This document shows positions 1 to 9,419 of a DNA stretch of 64,000 nucleotides, piece by piece. This DNA comes from Lentzea flava. Lineage in GTDB: Bacteria > Actinomycetota > Actinomycetes > Mycobacteriales > Pseudonocardiaceae. How positions within the stretch are numbered: the first letter of the stretch is position 1; each line of letters opens with the position of its first letter. Both the position numbers and the translations under genes were made by a program. A model generated the notes under the pieces. That model ran no database searches and was not told the DNA's origin. It saw nothing but the letters and a program-made list of their open reading frames with translations. Location: the NCBI RefSeq assembly GCF_014648475.1, contig NZ_BMRE01000003.1, positions 124,001 through 188,000 of the forward strand, in the 5' to 3' direction.

Positions 1-924
1 GTCGCGGCACCCGCGAAGGCATCGGTCAGCACCCCGGCGTGGGGCGCGATCAAGCAGGTCAGGGCCGGTCTGCTGAACATCGGGTACGCCGAGCTCGGCC
101 CCGCGGACGGTCCCGTCACGATCCTGCTGCACGGCTGGCCGTACGACATCCACAGCTACGTCGACGTCGCGCCCGCCCTGGCCGCGAAGGGCCACCGGGT
201 GATCATCCCGTACCTGCGCGGCTACGGGTCCACGCGGTTCCTGTACGCGCACACGATGCGCAACGGCCAGCAGTCCGCGCTGGCCGCCGACGTCATCGCG
301 TTCATGGACGCCCTCAAGATCCGTCAGGCGACGCTGGGCGGCTTCGACTGGGGCGCGCGGACGGCGTGCATCACCGCGGCGCTGTGGCCGGACCGGGTGA
401 AGGCGCTGGTGTCGGTCAGCGGCTATCTGATCGTCAACCTCGTCGCCAACCAGGAGCCGCTGAGCCCGCAGGCCGAGCTGGGCTGGTGGTACCAGTACTA
501 CTTCGCCACCGAGCGCGGCGTGAAGGGCTACACCCAGAACACCGCCGAGTTCAACAAGCTGATCTGGAAGCTCGCCTCGCCGCAGTGGAACTTCGACGAC
601 GCCACCTACGCTCAGAGCGCCACGGCGTGGAAGAACCCGGACCACGTCGCGATCGTCATCCACAACTACCGCTGGCGCCTGCAGCTCGCCCAGGGGGAGC
701 ACCGCTACGACGGGCTCGAGCGCAAGCTGCAGGCCAGGCCGGTGATCAGCGTGCCGGCGATCACGATCGCCAGCGACTTCGACGGGCCGAACAAGAGTGG
801 CGCCGGTTACCGCGACCGGTTCACCGGGTCCTACGAGCACCGGATCCTCGACGGCATCGGGCACAACGTGCCGCAGGAGGCGCCGGAGGCGTTCACCCGC
901 GCCGTTCTCGACGTGAGCCGTTAG
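1..924 (+). CDS. Alpha/beta hydrolase, epoxide-hydrolase-like (5' end outside window)
   Basis: The frame is open from the first base, so the start lies upstream; 307 residues are visible. The oxyanion-hole motif HGWP is at visible residue 44. The nucleophile elbow GGFDWGAR is near residue 116, with Asp instead of Ser as in epoxide hydrolases and haloalkane dehalogenases. The catalytic His is in GIGHNVPQ near residue 288. The Ala-rich visible N-terminus could be the end of an export signal. The substrate cannot be told. Its stop overlaps the stop of the convergent amidohydrolase by four bases (TTAG). Confidence 0.88.
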   Translation, partial: VAAPAKASVSTPAWGAIKQVRAGLLNIGYAELGPADGPVTILLHGWPYDIHSYVDVAPALAAKGHRVIIPYLRGYGSTRFLYAHTMRNGQQSALAADVIAFMDALKIRQATLGGFDWGARTACITAALWPDRVKALVSVSGYLIVNLVANQEPLSPQAELGWWYQYYFATERGVKGYTQNTAEFNKLIWKLASPQWNFDDATYAQSATAWKNPDHVAIVIHNYRWRLQLAQGEHRYDGLERKLQARPVISVPAITIASDFDGPNKSGAGYRDRFTGSYEHRILDGIGHNVPQEAPEAFTRAVLDVSR

Positions 925-2294
925 GTCGCCGGAGGGGTGAGGATCCCTCCCGCCGCCGTGCGGATGCGGAGCGAGGAAGCCTTCGCACCCCGCACGATCC
1001 GGTCCACGTCGTAGGCGACCAACCGCCCGCCGCGCTTGACGATCCGGCCGTCGGAGAACACCGTGTCGACGTTCGCCGGAGTCGCCGCCTGCACCAGCGT
1101 CGTCTCGAACAACCCGCCCGGCGCGAGGTTGATGTCGTTGGTGCGCACCAGGATCAGGTCCGCCCGCTTGCCGACCGTGATCGACCCGGTGACGTCACCG
1201 AGCCCCAGCGCGCGGGCGCCGCCCAGCGTCGCCATCTCCAGCACGTCCCGGAAACCGGCCTCCGGCACCAGCCGCATCGTCTCGAACATGTCCGACGGCG
1301 CGATCGACGTGGCGTCCGACGACAGCGACACCAGCACACCGGCCTTGCGGAACCGCAGCAGCGCGTCCCGCGGGTCGCCGGTGCCCAGCCGGTACTCCGA
1401 GTGCGGCGCCCAGCTCAACGGCGTGCCGGTCCGGGCGAGGATCTCCATGTCGCTGTCCAGTGCCGTGAGGTAGTGGCACAGCAACGTCTTCGGCCCGAGC
1501 CAGCCTCGCCTCTCGTAGTCGGCGGCGTCCACGATCCGCGGTGGTGCCTGGCCCGCGTGGATCGCGATCGGCAGACCGCGCCGCAACGCCGCTTCCATGT
1601 CCGCGAAGAACGCCGGCTCGGTGCTCTGCGACAACCCGCGCAGGTTGATGCCGAGGTGCACCAGCCCGTCGAACGCCGTGCCGTTCGCGAAGTATTGGCT
1701 CCGCACGCGATCCACGTCCGTGAGATCCATCGGCACGTCCCGCGGCATCTGGTCCACGTGACCGTAGGAGAAACGCGCGCGCAGCAACCCGTCGCGGTGC
1801 GCCCGGAGCTCGGCGTCGGCGTGCGCGGGGGAGCGGGTGTTGTTCGACCAGTTGTGCACGGTCGTCACGCCCGCGTTCGCGAGCTCGGCCAGTCCGAGGA
1901 GCACGCTGCGGTAGACGTCCGTCGCCTCGTACAACGTCGACGTCGCGCGTTTCGCCGCGAAGTACGGGAAACCGTCGGCCACGTAGTTGCGGCCGATTGC
2001 GCTCCACATGTGGTGGTGCGTGTTGACGAACCCCGGCATGACGATCATGTCGGTGGCGTCGACGACCTTCGCACCCCGAGCGTCCAGGTCACGCCCGACC
2101 GCCTCGATCCGGCCGTCGTCGACCAGGACGTCCGCGCGGGGCAGCACCCCGAGCGCCCTGTCGACGGTGACGACGGCGCCACCCCGGATCAGGTAGCGCC
2201 GGCGGCGGGTGTCAGCGGTGGCAGGAGCGGTGGTGGTGGCCGGGATCGCCAGTGCGGCGCCAAGAGATTTCGCGAGTGTCCGTCGGTTGATCAT
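921..2294 (-). CDS. Exported metal-dependent amidohydrolase
   Basis: A 457-residue protein of the amidohydrolase superfamily (TIM barrel with a small beta-sandwich), related to deaminases and chlorohydrolases that act on C-N bonds in cyclic compounds. Metal ligands are visible: an NTHHHMW motif near residue 93, AIHAGQ near 245, a later LLCHYL His, and the Asp in LSSDATS. The N-terminus (RRTLAKSLGAALAIPA) looks like a Tat signal. The start at 2294 is chosen because GGAGG lies about 6 bases upstream; a longer frame begins 10 codons earlier. The substrate is unknown. It is convergent with the epoxide-hydrolase-like gene. Confidence 0.88.
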   Translation of the reverse strand: MINRRTLAKSLGAALAIPATTTAPATADTRRRRYLIRGGAVVTVDRALGVLPRADVLVDDGRIEAVGRDLDARGAKVVDATDMIVMPGFVNTHHHMWSAIGRNYVADGFPYFAAKRATSTLYEATDVYRSVLLGLAELANAGVTTVHNWSNNTRSPAHADAELRAHRDGLLRARFSYGHVDQMPRDVPMDLTDVDRVRSQYFANGTAFDGLVHLGINLRGLSQSTEPAFFADMEAALRRGLPIAIHAGQAPPRIVDAADYERRGWLGPKTLLCHYLTALDSDMEILARTGTPLSWAPHSEYRLGTGDPRDALLRFRKAGVLVSLSSDATSIAPSDMFETMRLVPEAGFRDVLEMATLGGARALGLGDVTGSITVGKRADLILVRTNDINLAPGGLFETTLVQAATPANVDTVFSDGRIVKRGGRLVAYDVDRIVRGAKASSLRIRTAAGGILTPPAT

Positions 2295-2362
2295 GCGGCC
2301 CTCCAAGGCAGGGAAGGCCGTCATGCTGGCTCAGGATCAGCGTTCTGTCACCGGCATGGGCT

Positions 2363-3418
2363 TCACCGCACCTGGTCGAGGGGACGCAGGTTCTTCGCCG
2401 GTTCCGCCGTCAGGGCGTCGATGTGCGGCCGGGCGGCCTCCAGCCGGTTGGTCTCACCGGCCTGACGGTGGATGATTTCGTCCACATTGGACTCGCGGAC
2501 GACCAGGCCGGGTGCCACCAGCCAGCCCTCCGGCAGCGCACGGCCGTTCTTGGCGTGCTCGGCCAGCAACCACCCGGCGACCGCGCCCTTGAGGAAGTGC
2601 TCGGCGGACACCGACGCGAACAGGTGCCCGTCCTTGACGCCCTGCAACGCCTTCATGTCCAGGCTGAAGGCCGCGGCCAGCCACCGCGCGTTCTTCTCGG
2701 CGTGCACGGCGGCGAGGTTGATCGCGTCGACGTCACCCGCCCCGAGCAGGGCGAGCGCGTCCGGGTTCGCGTCGGCCAGCCGTTGCCACGTGGCGAGGTT
2801 CGCCGGCAGATCGCGCCCGGTGTCGAGCGGCCCGATCACCTGCAGCTTCGGGAACCGCTCGACGAGCCGCGCCCTCAGCCCTGCTGCCCGCTGGTCCAGC
2901 GCGGGCATCGCGGGGGAGTTGCTGCCGATCACGACCTTGCCCGCGCTGTCCGGCGGCAGCTTCTCGGCCGCGGCGTCGGCGAGCATCCTGCCCAGCTCGT
3001 AGTTGTCGTTCTCGATCAGCAACCGGACCCCGGATCCCGGCGCGACCTGCCCGCCTCCCACCGCGATCAGCGGAATGCCCTGTTCGATCACCTGCGCCAT
3101 CGGCTCGGCCACCAGCTCGGGCGCGACCGCCGACAACCCGATGCCGCCCTTGGCCTTGGTGGCGAGGTCGCGCAGCAGTTCAGCCTGCTTGAGGCCGTCG
3201 TGCGTGTCCGGCCCCGTCACCTCGGTCTTGACGCCACCGGCGATGGCGGCGCCCGCACGGAACCCCTCGCTCATCTCCCGGGAGAAGTCCCTCGACGTGT
3301 TCTGCGAGACGAACCCGATCGTGGGCGGGTCATCGGACGTCTTCGCGCCGCCGCATCCGCTCACCCCCACCACCACGAGTAAAACCGCAGGCAGGAACAT
3401 TCGGACCGCACGAACCAT
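2363..3418 (-). CDS. Sugar-type ABC transporter substrate-binding lipoprotein
   Basis: A 351-residue periplasmic-binding-protein type 1 fold (Peripla_BP_4, the RbsB/YtfQ group). It begins with a lipoprotein signal ending in VGVSGCGG, so it should be anchored outside the membrane. The mature part starts with TIGFVSQNTSRDFSREM and alternates as expected for a two-lobed binding protein. No ATPase or permease gene is next to it, so it is an orphan here: it may use a transporter encoded elsewhere or act as a sensor partner. It is divergent from the GGDEF-EAL gene, with a palindrome between them. An internal ATG at 3400 is an alternative start. Confidence 0.85.
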   Translation of the reverse strand: MVRAVRMFLPAVLLVVVGVSGCGGAKTSDDPPTIGFVSQNTSRDFSREMSEGFRAGAAIAGGVKTEVTGPDTHDGLKQAELLRDLATKAKGGIGLSAVAPELVAEPMAQVIEQGIPLIAVGGGQVAPGSGVRLLIENDNYELGRMLADAAAEKLPPDSAGKVVIGSNSPAMPALDQRAAGLRARLVERFPKLQVIGPLDTGRDLPANLATWQRLADANPDALALLGAGDVDAINLAAVHAEKNARWLAAAFSLDMKALQGVKDGHLFASVSAEHFLKGAVAGWLLAEHAKNGRALPEGWLVAPGLVVRESNVDEIIHRQAGETNRLEAARPHIDALTAEPAKNLRPLDQVR

Positions 3419-3463
3419 GGGAAAGGCCCAATCGTTGATCACTGAAAGCGAACGAGGGTAGTC

Positions 3464-3480
3464 CACATCGGTCCGATGTG
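3464..3480. promoter_or_regulatory. 17-bp palindrome between divergent genes (candidate operator)
   Basis: Perfect inverted repeat CACATCGG-T-CCGATGTG with 8-base arms. It lies 46 bases upstream of the binding-protein start and 69 bases upstream of the GGDEF-EAL start, so one regulator could control both. No regulator gene is adjacent. Confidence 0.45.
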
Positions 3481-3548
3481 TCGGCTTGCGTGCGATCCTT
3501 TGGCTGCGTACCAATGAGCACTTCGCCGGAGAAGACAGGCGGCTCCCG

Positions 3549-5513
3549 ATGCTGTCCAACTGGGTCGAGGCCCGCACCACCGCGCAGACGGCCGTCGTCA
3601 GCCTGACGATCGGCCTCGCCGCGCTGGCGGGCCTCGCGCTGTGGACCAGCCTGAGCATGCAACGCGCGGCCACCCACCTGCACGAGCTCAACGAGATCAG
3701 CGACCGCTGGGGCCTGGTCGTGCAGAACGTCGACGTGGCCGACCACGCCCTGACCGACTACCTCCGCTCCGGCATCCCGGTCATGGGCCAGCCGGTCTTC
3801 ACCGCCGCGGGCGCCGCCGACGAGAGTCTCCGCTGGCTGCGCGAGCGGGGAGCCCCGTCCGACGTCCGCGCCGCGACGATCGTCGGCGACCTCTACGGCG
3901 ACTACGCGACCCTGCTGCGCGAGACCGTCGCGGCCCGCGACCGCGGCGACGCCACGACGGCGGCGCAGAAGGCCGACCAAGCCGAGCTCACCCTGGTCTC
4001 CCTGCGCAAACAGCTCTCCACCGTGGTCCAGCTCAAGCGCCTGGAAACCACCGACCACCTGCGTGCCGCGGAGAAGCAGAACGGCAGGCTCCGGCTGGCC
4101 GCCGTGATCGCGTTCGTGATCGACCTCGGCCTGGTGGGCCTGTGCGGCGTCGTCCTGCTCGGCCACCGCCGCAAGATCCTGCGCCAGGCGGCCAAGAGCG
4201 AGCACGAGGCGATGCACGACGCGTTGACCGGCCTCGCCAACCGCTCGTTGCTCACCCAGCGCACCCAGCAGGCCATCCAGTCCGCCAACCGGTCCGGCGA
4301 GCCGCTCGGCCTGTTCCTGATCGACCTCAACCGCTTCAAGCCGATCAACGACACCCTCGGCCACGTGTTCGGCGACCGCCTGCTCCAGCACGTCGCCAAC
4401 CGCCTGACCGGCGCCGTCCGCGACCTCGACACGGTGGCTCGCCTCGGCGGCGACGAGTTCGCCGTCCTGCTGCCCGCGGTCGGCACCGCCGCGAACGCCC
4501 AGATCGTGGCGGACCGCGTGCACCGGGCGCTGGAGGAGGCCGTGGACATCGACGGACTCTCGGTCGACGTCGGCTGCAGCATCGGCGTCGCGCTGTACCC
4601 GACGGACTCGTCGGACGCGCACGAGCTCCTCAAGCACGCCGACATCGCGATGTACGCGGCCAAGCGCGCCCGCCTCGGCACGTCCGTCTACGAGCCGGGA
4701 CTCGACCAGCACAGCGCCGCCCAGCTGACGGTGATCAGCGACCTGCGCCGGGCGATCGACCACGGCGAACTGGTGCTGCACTACCAGCCCAAGGCCGACC
4801 TGCGCACCGGAACCGTGTGCGGCGCCGAGGTGCTGTGCCGGTGGCAGCACCCGCGGCTGGGGCTGCTCGGGCCGGACCGGTTCATCCCGGCCGCCGAGGA
4901 GACGGGACTGATCGAACCGCTCACGCAGTACGTGCTGGACCACGCGCTGGAGCAGTGCCGCACCTGGCACGCCGGCGGCTGGGACGTGCCGATCTCGGTC
5001 AACGTCGGCGCCCAGTGCCTGCAGGACCCCACGTTCCCCGACCAGGTCGAACGGTTGCTGAAGGACCACGGCAGGCCGCCGGACGTGCTGACGCTGGAGA
5101 TCACCGAGTCGGCGATCATCGCCGATCCCCACCGGGCCACTGACGTGCTGACGCGGTTGCGGGAGCTGGGCGTGCGGTTGTCGATCGACGACTTCGGCAC
5201 CGGTTACTCGTCGATCGCCTACCTGCGGACCATGCCGGTGCACGAGATGAAGATCGACCGGTCGTTCACCACGAACATGCGGTCGGACTCGTCCAGCGGC
5301 GCGATCACCCGGTCGTTGCTCGGGCTGGCGCACAACCTGGAGCTGGAGGTCGTGGCGGAAGGGGTCGAGGACGAGGAGACCTGGACCGCGCTGGCCGCGC
5401 TGGGGTGCGACATCGTGCAGGGATACTGCCTGAGCAAACCGTTGCCCGCCGACGAGTTCGCCGTCTGGTTGCGCAACCGGATGCTCGACGAGCTGACCGC
5501 GCCCACTCCCTGA
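3549..5513 (+). CDS. Membrane GGDEF-EAL cyclic-di-GMP enzyme
   Basis: A 654-residue inner-membrane protein that should make and/or break cyclic-di-GMP. A first membrane segment is near residues 20-40, followed by an extracytoplasmic helical sensor region and a second membrane segment near residues 185-205. The GGDEF domain has an intact LGGDEFAVLLP motif near residue 300. The EAL domain follows; its signature reads EVLCRW near residue 425, a common functional variant, and the metal-site motif DDFGTGYSS and an EGVE motif are present. Both activities may be retained. The start is uncertain: 3549 (MLSNW) is chosen, while a TTG at 3486 would add 21 residues. The ligand of the sensor domain is unknown. 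Confidence 0.9.
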   Translation: MLSNWVEARTTAQTAVVSLTIGLAALAGLALWTSLSMQRAATHLHELNEISDRWGLVVQNVDVADHALTDYLRSGIPVMGQPVFTAAGAADESLRWLRERGAPSDVRAATIVGDLYGDYATLLRETVAARDRGDATTAAQKADQAELTLVSLRKQLSTVVQLKRLETTDHLRAAEKQNGRLRLAAVIAFVIDLGLVGLCGVVLLGHRRKILRQAAKSEHEAMHDALTGLANRSLLTQRTQQAIQSANRSGEPLGLFLIDLNRFKPINDTLGHVFGDRLLQHVANRLTGAVRDLDTVARLGGDEFAVLLPAVGTAANAQIVADRVHRALEEAVDIDGLSVDVGCSIGVALYPTDSSDAHELLKHADIAMYAAKRARLGTSVYEPGLDQHSAAQLTVISDLRRAIDHGELVLHYQPKADLRTGTVCGAEVLCRWQHPRLGLLGPDRFIPAAEETGLIEPLTQYVLDHALEQCRTWHAGGWDVPISVNVGAQCLQDPTFPDQVERLLKDHGRPPDVLTLEITESAIIADPHRATDVLTRLRELGVRLSIDDFGTGYSSIAYLRTMPVHEMKIDRSFTTNMRSDSSSGAITRSLLGLAHNLELEVVAEGVEDEETWTALAALGCDIVQGYCLSKPLPADEFAVWLRNRMLDELTAPTP

Positions 5514-5540
5514 CCGGAGCGGGCGCGGCCGGCACCGCGT

Positions 5541-6860
5541 CTAGCGCCGGCAGGCGAGCCGGTAGGCCGCGGCCCCGATCAGCTCCAGCGACACCTGCAA
5601 CCGCTCCAGGCTGATGTTGTCGCGGATCGTGTCCTCCGGCGTGTGGTAGATCGGTTCCAGCTGCGCCGGTCCTCCCTCGCCGCGCCAGCTGAAGTTCGCC
5701 GACGCCATGCCCTTCTCGTGGAACGGCACGTGGTCGCTCGACCCGCGCGCCACCGGTCCGTGCACCCGCGGGTCGTAGCCGAGGCGTTGCGCTGCCGCCC
5801 GGACCTCCGCCGTCGTGGCGTTGTCCGCGCCGTCCACCGACAGCAGCCAGTACGCCGTCGCCGGGTCGTGGCTCGTGGCGACCATGTCGTTCTGGAACAC
5901 GCCCTTGATCCGCGCGATCTCCTCGGCAGGCAGCTGCGAGACGTAGTGCCGCGACCCGAGCAGCCCCTGCTCCTCCGAACCCCACAGCGCGAACCGGATC
6001 GCCCTGTGGGTCGGCAGATGGCGCAGCACTCGCGCCAGCTCCAGGCACAGCACGGTGCCGCTGCCGTCGTCGTTGGCGCCCGGCGACCCCGGCACGCTGT
6101 CGTAGTGCGCGGTCACCATCACAACACCGTTGTCGCGCCACGGGAACGTCGACGGCCGCTCGGCGATCACGTTGTAGGACGTCAGGTTCGGGTGGTGCGT
6201 GGTGCTGATCGTCAGCTGACCGGAGCCCTGCGCGCGCAGCTTCTCGGTGTGCACCTGGGCGAGGCCGATCACGGGCACGGAGACGTTGCGGTCGAGCGTC
6301 GGTGAGAACGCGCTGGATTTGCTGGCGGTGGTGGAGATCCGGCCGAGGATCACCGCCACCGCGCCGCGCTCGATCGCCGCGTGCGTCGGCGCCGAGCCCG
6401 CTGGAGCGTTGACGTAGAAGGCGATTTTGCCGGTCAGGTCCGGCAGCTGGCCGTCGGTCACCTCGACGAACGGCGCCGTGACCGTTGCTCCGAGCGCGCC
6501 GAACCGCGACGCTCCCGCCTGCCAGGTCGAGTTGATCTCGGCGAGGTACTTGTCCGGCACCGTGAACGGCTGCGTCGTCACCTGGTACCGCAACGACTTG
6601 AGCTCCCGCACGAGGTAGTCGCGGGCCTGGTGCTCCGACGCGGTGCCGCCGATCCGCGGGCCGATCCGCTCGCTCAGCACCTTCAGGTGTTCCAGCGCTC
6701 TGCGGGCCCGGACCCTTGCCACGACGGGGAAATCGCCGAGGTTCAGGTCGGGCAGGCCCGTCGCACCAGGTCTCTGCTCGGTGGCCGCGAGCGCGCTCGC
6801 GGGATTGGCCACCACGGCGGCGACCCCGGCCGCCGCGGCGAGGAAGTCACGTCTGCGCAT
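5541..6860 (-). CDS. Secreted M28 family aminopeptidase
   Basis: A 439-residue zinc peptidase. The N-terminus MRRRDFLAAAAGVAAVVA is a Tat-type signal, so it acts outside the cell. A protease-associated (PA) insert lies between about residues 110 and 230. The M28 metal ligands are all visible: His in TAHYDSV, Asp in GANDDGSG, Glu pair in SEEQGLLGS, Asp in NDMVA and His in YHTPEDT. The family removes N-terminal residues from peptides. Two in-frame ATGs lie close together: 6860 has GGGGGA 4 bases upstream and is preferred; 6872 would add four residues. Confidence 0.92.
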   Translation of the reverse strand: MRRRDFLAAAAGVAAVVANPASALAATEQRPGATGLPDLNLGDFPVVARVRARRALEHLKVLSERIGPRIGGTASEHQARDYLVRELKSLRYQVTTQPFTVPDKYLAEINSTWQAGASRFGALGATVTAPFVEVTDGQLPDLTGKIAFYVNAPAGSAPTHAAIERGAVAVILGRISTTASKSSAFSPTLDRNVSVPVIGLAQVHTEKLRAQGSGQLTISTTHHPNLTSYNVIAERPSTFPWRDNGVVMVTAHYDSVPGSPGANDDGSGTVLCLELARVLRHLPTHRAIRFALWGSEEQGLLGSRHYVSQLPAEEIARIKGVFQNDMVATSHDPATAYWLLSVDGADNATTAEVRAAAQRLGYDPRVHGPVARGSSDHVPFHEKGMASANFSWRGEGGPAQLEPIYHTPEDTIRDNISLERLQVSLELIGAAAYRLACRR

Positions 6861-6925
6861 GTCGTCCCCCATCTCCCGATGTTCCCCGGCGAACGTAGGC
6901 AGGACGGGAGGTGAGCGACAACCGA

Positions 6926-7933
6926 CTAGTGGCTGGCTTTCTCGGCGTGCTCGAGCACGAGGTCCTGCACCTGCCGCCGGGCATCCGACCGAGCTCCCTC
7001 GACACAGGCCATCAGACGCGCGGCCAGCACATCGGGGTCGAGGCCGCGCACGGCAGGACTGAGCGAGATGCCGGTGGTCACGCCGTTCGAGTCCACCGTC
7101 ACGGTGACGCCGCCACGCGTCGACTCGCCGCTGACCGCCGCGAGCAACTGCAGGAGGTCGTCGTACCGGCGGCGTTCTCGTTCGACGGCGGCCGTGCGGC
7201 GCTCTTCCCACCACGCGAGACGGCGGCGCAGCAACGCGAGTGCGGTCGCCGGGTCGGACACAGGGACCGCCCACGAGCCCGACGCCGTGTGCAGCACGAC
7301 AGTGCTCGCTTCCGCCGTCACGTGCTCGATTCGCGCGAAGGGCACCCCGGCGTCGACCCGCGCTCCGCGCCTGCTCGTCCAGTCGATGCGATCGGTGCTG
7401 ATCACCACGCGCGCCTCCCGGCCTTCCAGCACCAGCGGGAACGCCGTCGATCCCAGTTCGAGCACGGGAGCCGCGAGCAGCGAACGCCTGGCCAGCCGCG
7501 CCAGCGAACAGGCCGAACCGGCGCCGAGCACACCGGCCGCGCACAACGCCTTCACCGCGAGCGCCGCGCCGGGGCTGAGCCGCAGCGCGATGCCGGAGCC
7601 CGGCAGCACCCCGAGGACCAGCTGCGCGCCGGTCATCAGGGTGGTGGCGGGCAACCACGAGTGCGGGTCGCTCAACCCGTTGCGGCGCAACCACGTCAGC
7701 AGCGCCCACGCGCACGCGGCGGCGGCGACGGCCGGAATCGCCGACCACCACGGCATGATCCGCTGCCCTGCCGAGGTCAGCACGGCGAGCACGACGCAGA
7801 CGACGCCGATCGTGACGGGCAGCACACCCGCGGAGAGCAGCAGCAACGTCCTGGTGCGCCGCCACCGCGCGGCCAGTGCGTGCACGACCTCGGGATCGTT
7901 GATCAACGGAATGGCGTGCGGAATGAGCGTCAT
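6926..7933 (-). CDS. Membrane protein with YbaB/EbfC-like C-terminal domain
   Basis: A 335-residue protein of unknown function. Residues 25-150 hold about four hydrophobic segments. A middle part (about 155-235) looks like a small beta-rich domain. Residues 240-330 begin with a charged helix (WEERRTAAVERERRRYDDL) followed by GGVTVTVDSNGVTTGISLSP and a helical tail, the pattern of the YbaB/EbfC nucleoid-associated family, which normally is a free protein of about 110 residues. The start at 7933 is supported by AGAGG 7-8 bases upstream. The assignment of the tail rests on pattern recognition, not on a search. Confidence 0.75.
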   Translation of the reverse strand: MTLIPHAIPLINDPEVVHALAARWRRTRTLLLLSAGVLPVTIGVVCVVLAVLTSAGQRIMPWWSAIPAVAAAACAWALLTWLRRNGLSDPHSWLPATTLMTGAQLVLGVLPGSGIALRLSPGAALAVKALCAAGVLGAGSACSLARLARRSLLAAPVLELGSTAFPLVLEGREARVVISTDRIDWTSRRGARVDAGVPFARIEHVTAEASTVVLHTASGSWAVPVSDPATALALLRRRLAWWEERRTAAVERERRRYDDLLQLLAAVSGESTRGGVTVTVDSNGVTTGISLSPAVRGLDPDVLAARLMACVEGARSDARRQVQDLVLEHAEKASH

Positions 7934-8066
7934 CGGCGCGCCTCTCGTCAGCTCGCCGCCGTCACGAGGTGTGACGCGCGGGCCGACCAGGCTTCCCGGC
8001 ACTCCAGACGTAAGAATGCCGTAAAAGCCCAGCTCAGGCAAGCCTCGTCCACAATGGACGGTCTGG

Positions 8067-9359
8067 TCAGGTCGTTTTCGCGCGCCTGGCGAGCAGCAGA
8101 TCGATCGCGAAGAACACCACGAGGCTGATGCCGAGCAACGGCACGAACCAGCCCACCACCAGCGCACCGACCCCGAGGCCGGCCAACGCGGCGGGCGGTG
8201 CCTTGCGCCACTGACCGCGCGGGGTCGGCCGGCCGAAGCCCCTCGTGGGCCTGCGCCTCCACCACATCCGGTAGCCGAGCGCGACCAGCGCGACGAGCCC
8301 GCCGCCGAGCAGCAGCAACACCAGCTGGTTGGGCCAGCCGAACAGCACGCCCATGTGCGCGTCGATGCCCCATCTGGTCAGCTTCGCGGCGAACGGGTAG
8401 TCGGCGAACCGCACCGAGCTGACCACCGCGCCGTCCTGGATCGCCACCGCGTCGACCTGCGTGGGCCAGCTGCGGCCGATCTCGGCGACCTTCCACGCAC
8501 CGCCGGGCGTGGCGGGCAGGCCGATCTCGACGGGCTTGGCGTCGATCCCCGAGGTCCTGGCCGCCCAGAGCACCGTGTCGATGTCGCTGTGACCGTTGCC
8601 GGACGACGTGTGCTCGCCGTGTTCCGAGTGGTCACCGCCGCTGCCGCCGGGCATCTTCAACGACGGCGTGGTCCAGCCGAACGCCTGGCGCAGCGTCGAG
8701 ACGTTCTCCCCGGCGTAGGCCGACCACGTCAACCCCGTGGCGGACAGGAACAACGCACCCACCAGCACCCACATGCCGATCAGACCGTGCGTGCGGATGC
8801 GCTTGCTGTTGCGCGGCCTGGTGATCCACAGGACGAGTCCGCCCAGCGCGACGACCCACAGCCAGGAGGCGGCGAGCTCGCTGTAGAGGCGACCGGGCTC
8901 GCCGAGCATCAGGTTGCGGTGCAGCTGGCTCAGCGTCATCCGCAACGGCAGCGCGCCGCTGCTGCCGTAGACGACGAGGTCACCGGTGACGCGGCCGGTG
9001 CTGGGATCGACGAACACCGCCCGGCGTTCGGACTCGCCGAGGCCCTTCTCGGCGAACAGCACCCGCGTCGTGTCACCGGGTTCCGGTGCGGGCCGCACGG
9101 CCACGAGCGTGCCCTGCGGTGACGTCGCGAGGGCGGCGTCGATCTGCTTGGAAAGCGGGAGTTGCTGGGAGGAAACGGGAACGCGCAGCTGATCGGAGTA
9201 CACCCACGACTCCAGTTGCGGGGTGAGGGCGTACAGGACACCGGTCAGCGCGGCGACCAGGACGAACGGGCCGACGAGGACACCGGCGTAGAAGTGCAGG
9301 CGCAGGAAGAGTCCCCGCCACGCGAACGACGTGCGCGGCGGAGTTGCTGTGGTGGTCAT
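8067..9359 (-). CDS. PepSY-associated membrane protein (PiuB-like)
   Basis: A 430-residue membrane protein of the PepSY-TM family. Four hydrophobic segments are visible near residues 15-45, 160-185, 200-220 and 340-415, and two extracytoplasmic PepSY-type stretches lie between them. A His-rich loop (DHSEHGEHTSSGNGHSD) near residue 245 could bind metal. Relatives are often iron- or copper-linked, but the role here is not proven. It lies 60 bases downstream of the small membrane protein gene on the same strand, probably in one transcript. Confidence 0.88.
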   Translation of the reverse strand: MTTTATPPRTSFAWRGLFLRLHFYAGVLVGPFVLVAALTGVLYALTPQLESWVYSDQLRVPVSSQQLPLSKQIDAALATSPQGTLVAVRPAPEPGDTTRVLFAEKGLGESERRAVFVDPSTGRVTGDLVVYGSSGALPLRMTLSQLHRNLMLGEPGRLYSELAASWLWVVALGGLVLWITRPRNSKRIRTHGLIGMWVLVGALFLSATGLTWSAYAGENVSTLRQAFGWTTPSLKMPGGSGGDHSEHGEHTSSGNGHSDIDTVLWAARTSGIDAKPVEIGLPATPGGAWKVAEIGRSWPTQVDAVAIQDGAVVSSVRFADYPFAAKLTRWGIDAHMGVLFGWPNQLVLLLLGGGLVALVALGYRMWWRRRPTRGFGRPTPRGQWRKAPPAALAGLGVGALVVGWFVPLLGISLVVFFAIDLLLARRAKTT

Positions 9360-9419
9360 GAGGCTCCAATGGGCGTGAACAGGTGCAGGACCGCCGGGAG
9401 ACGGCCCTGTGAAGGGGTT

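Noticed and set aside
4800..4850. EAL signature reading EVL as a sign of a dead phosphodiesterase
   Set aside because: EVL variants are common in active EAL domains, and the DDFGTGYSS and EGVE motifs are intact.
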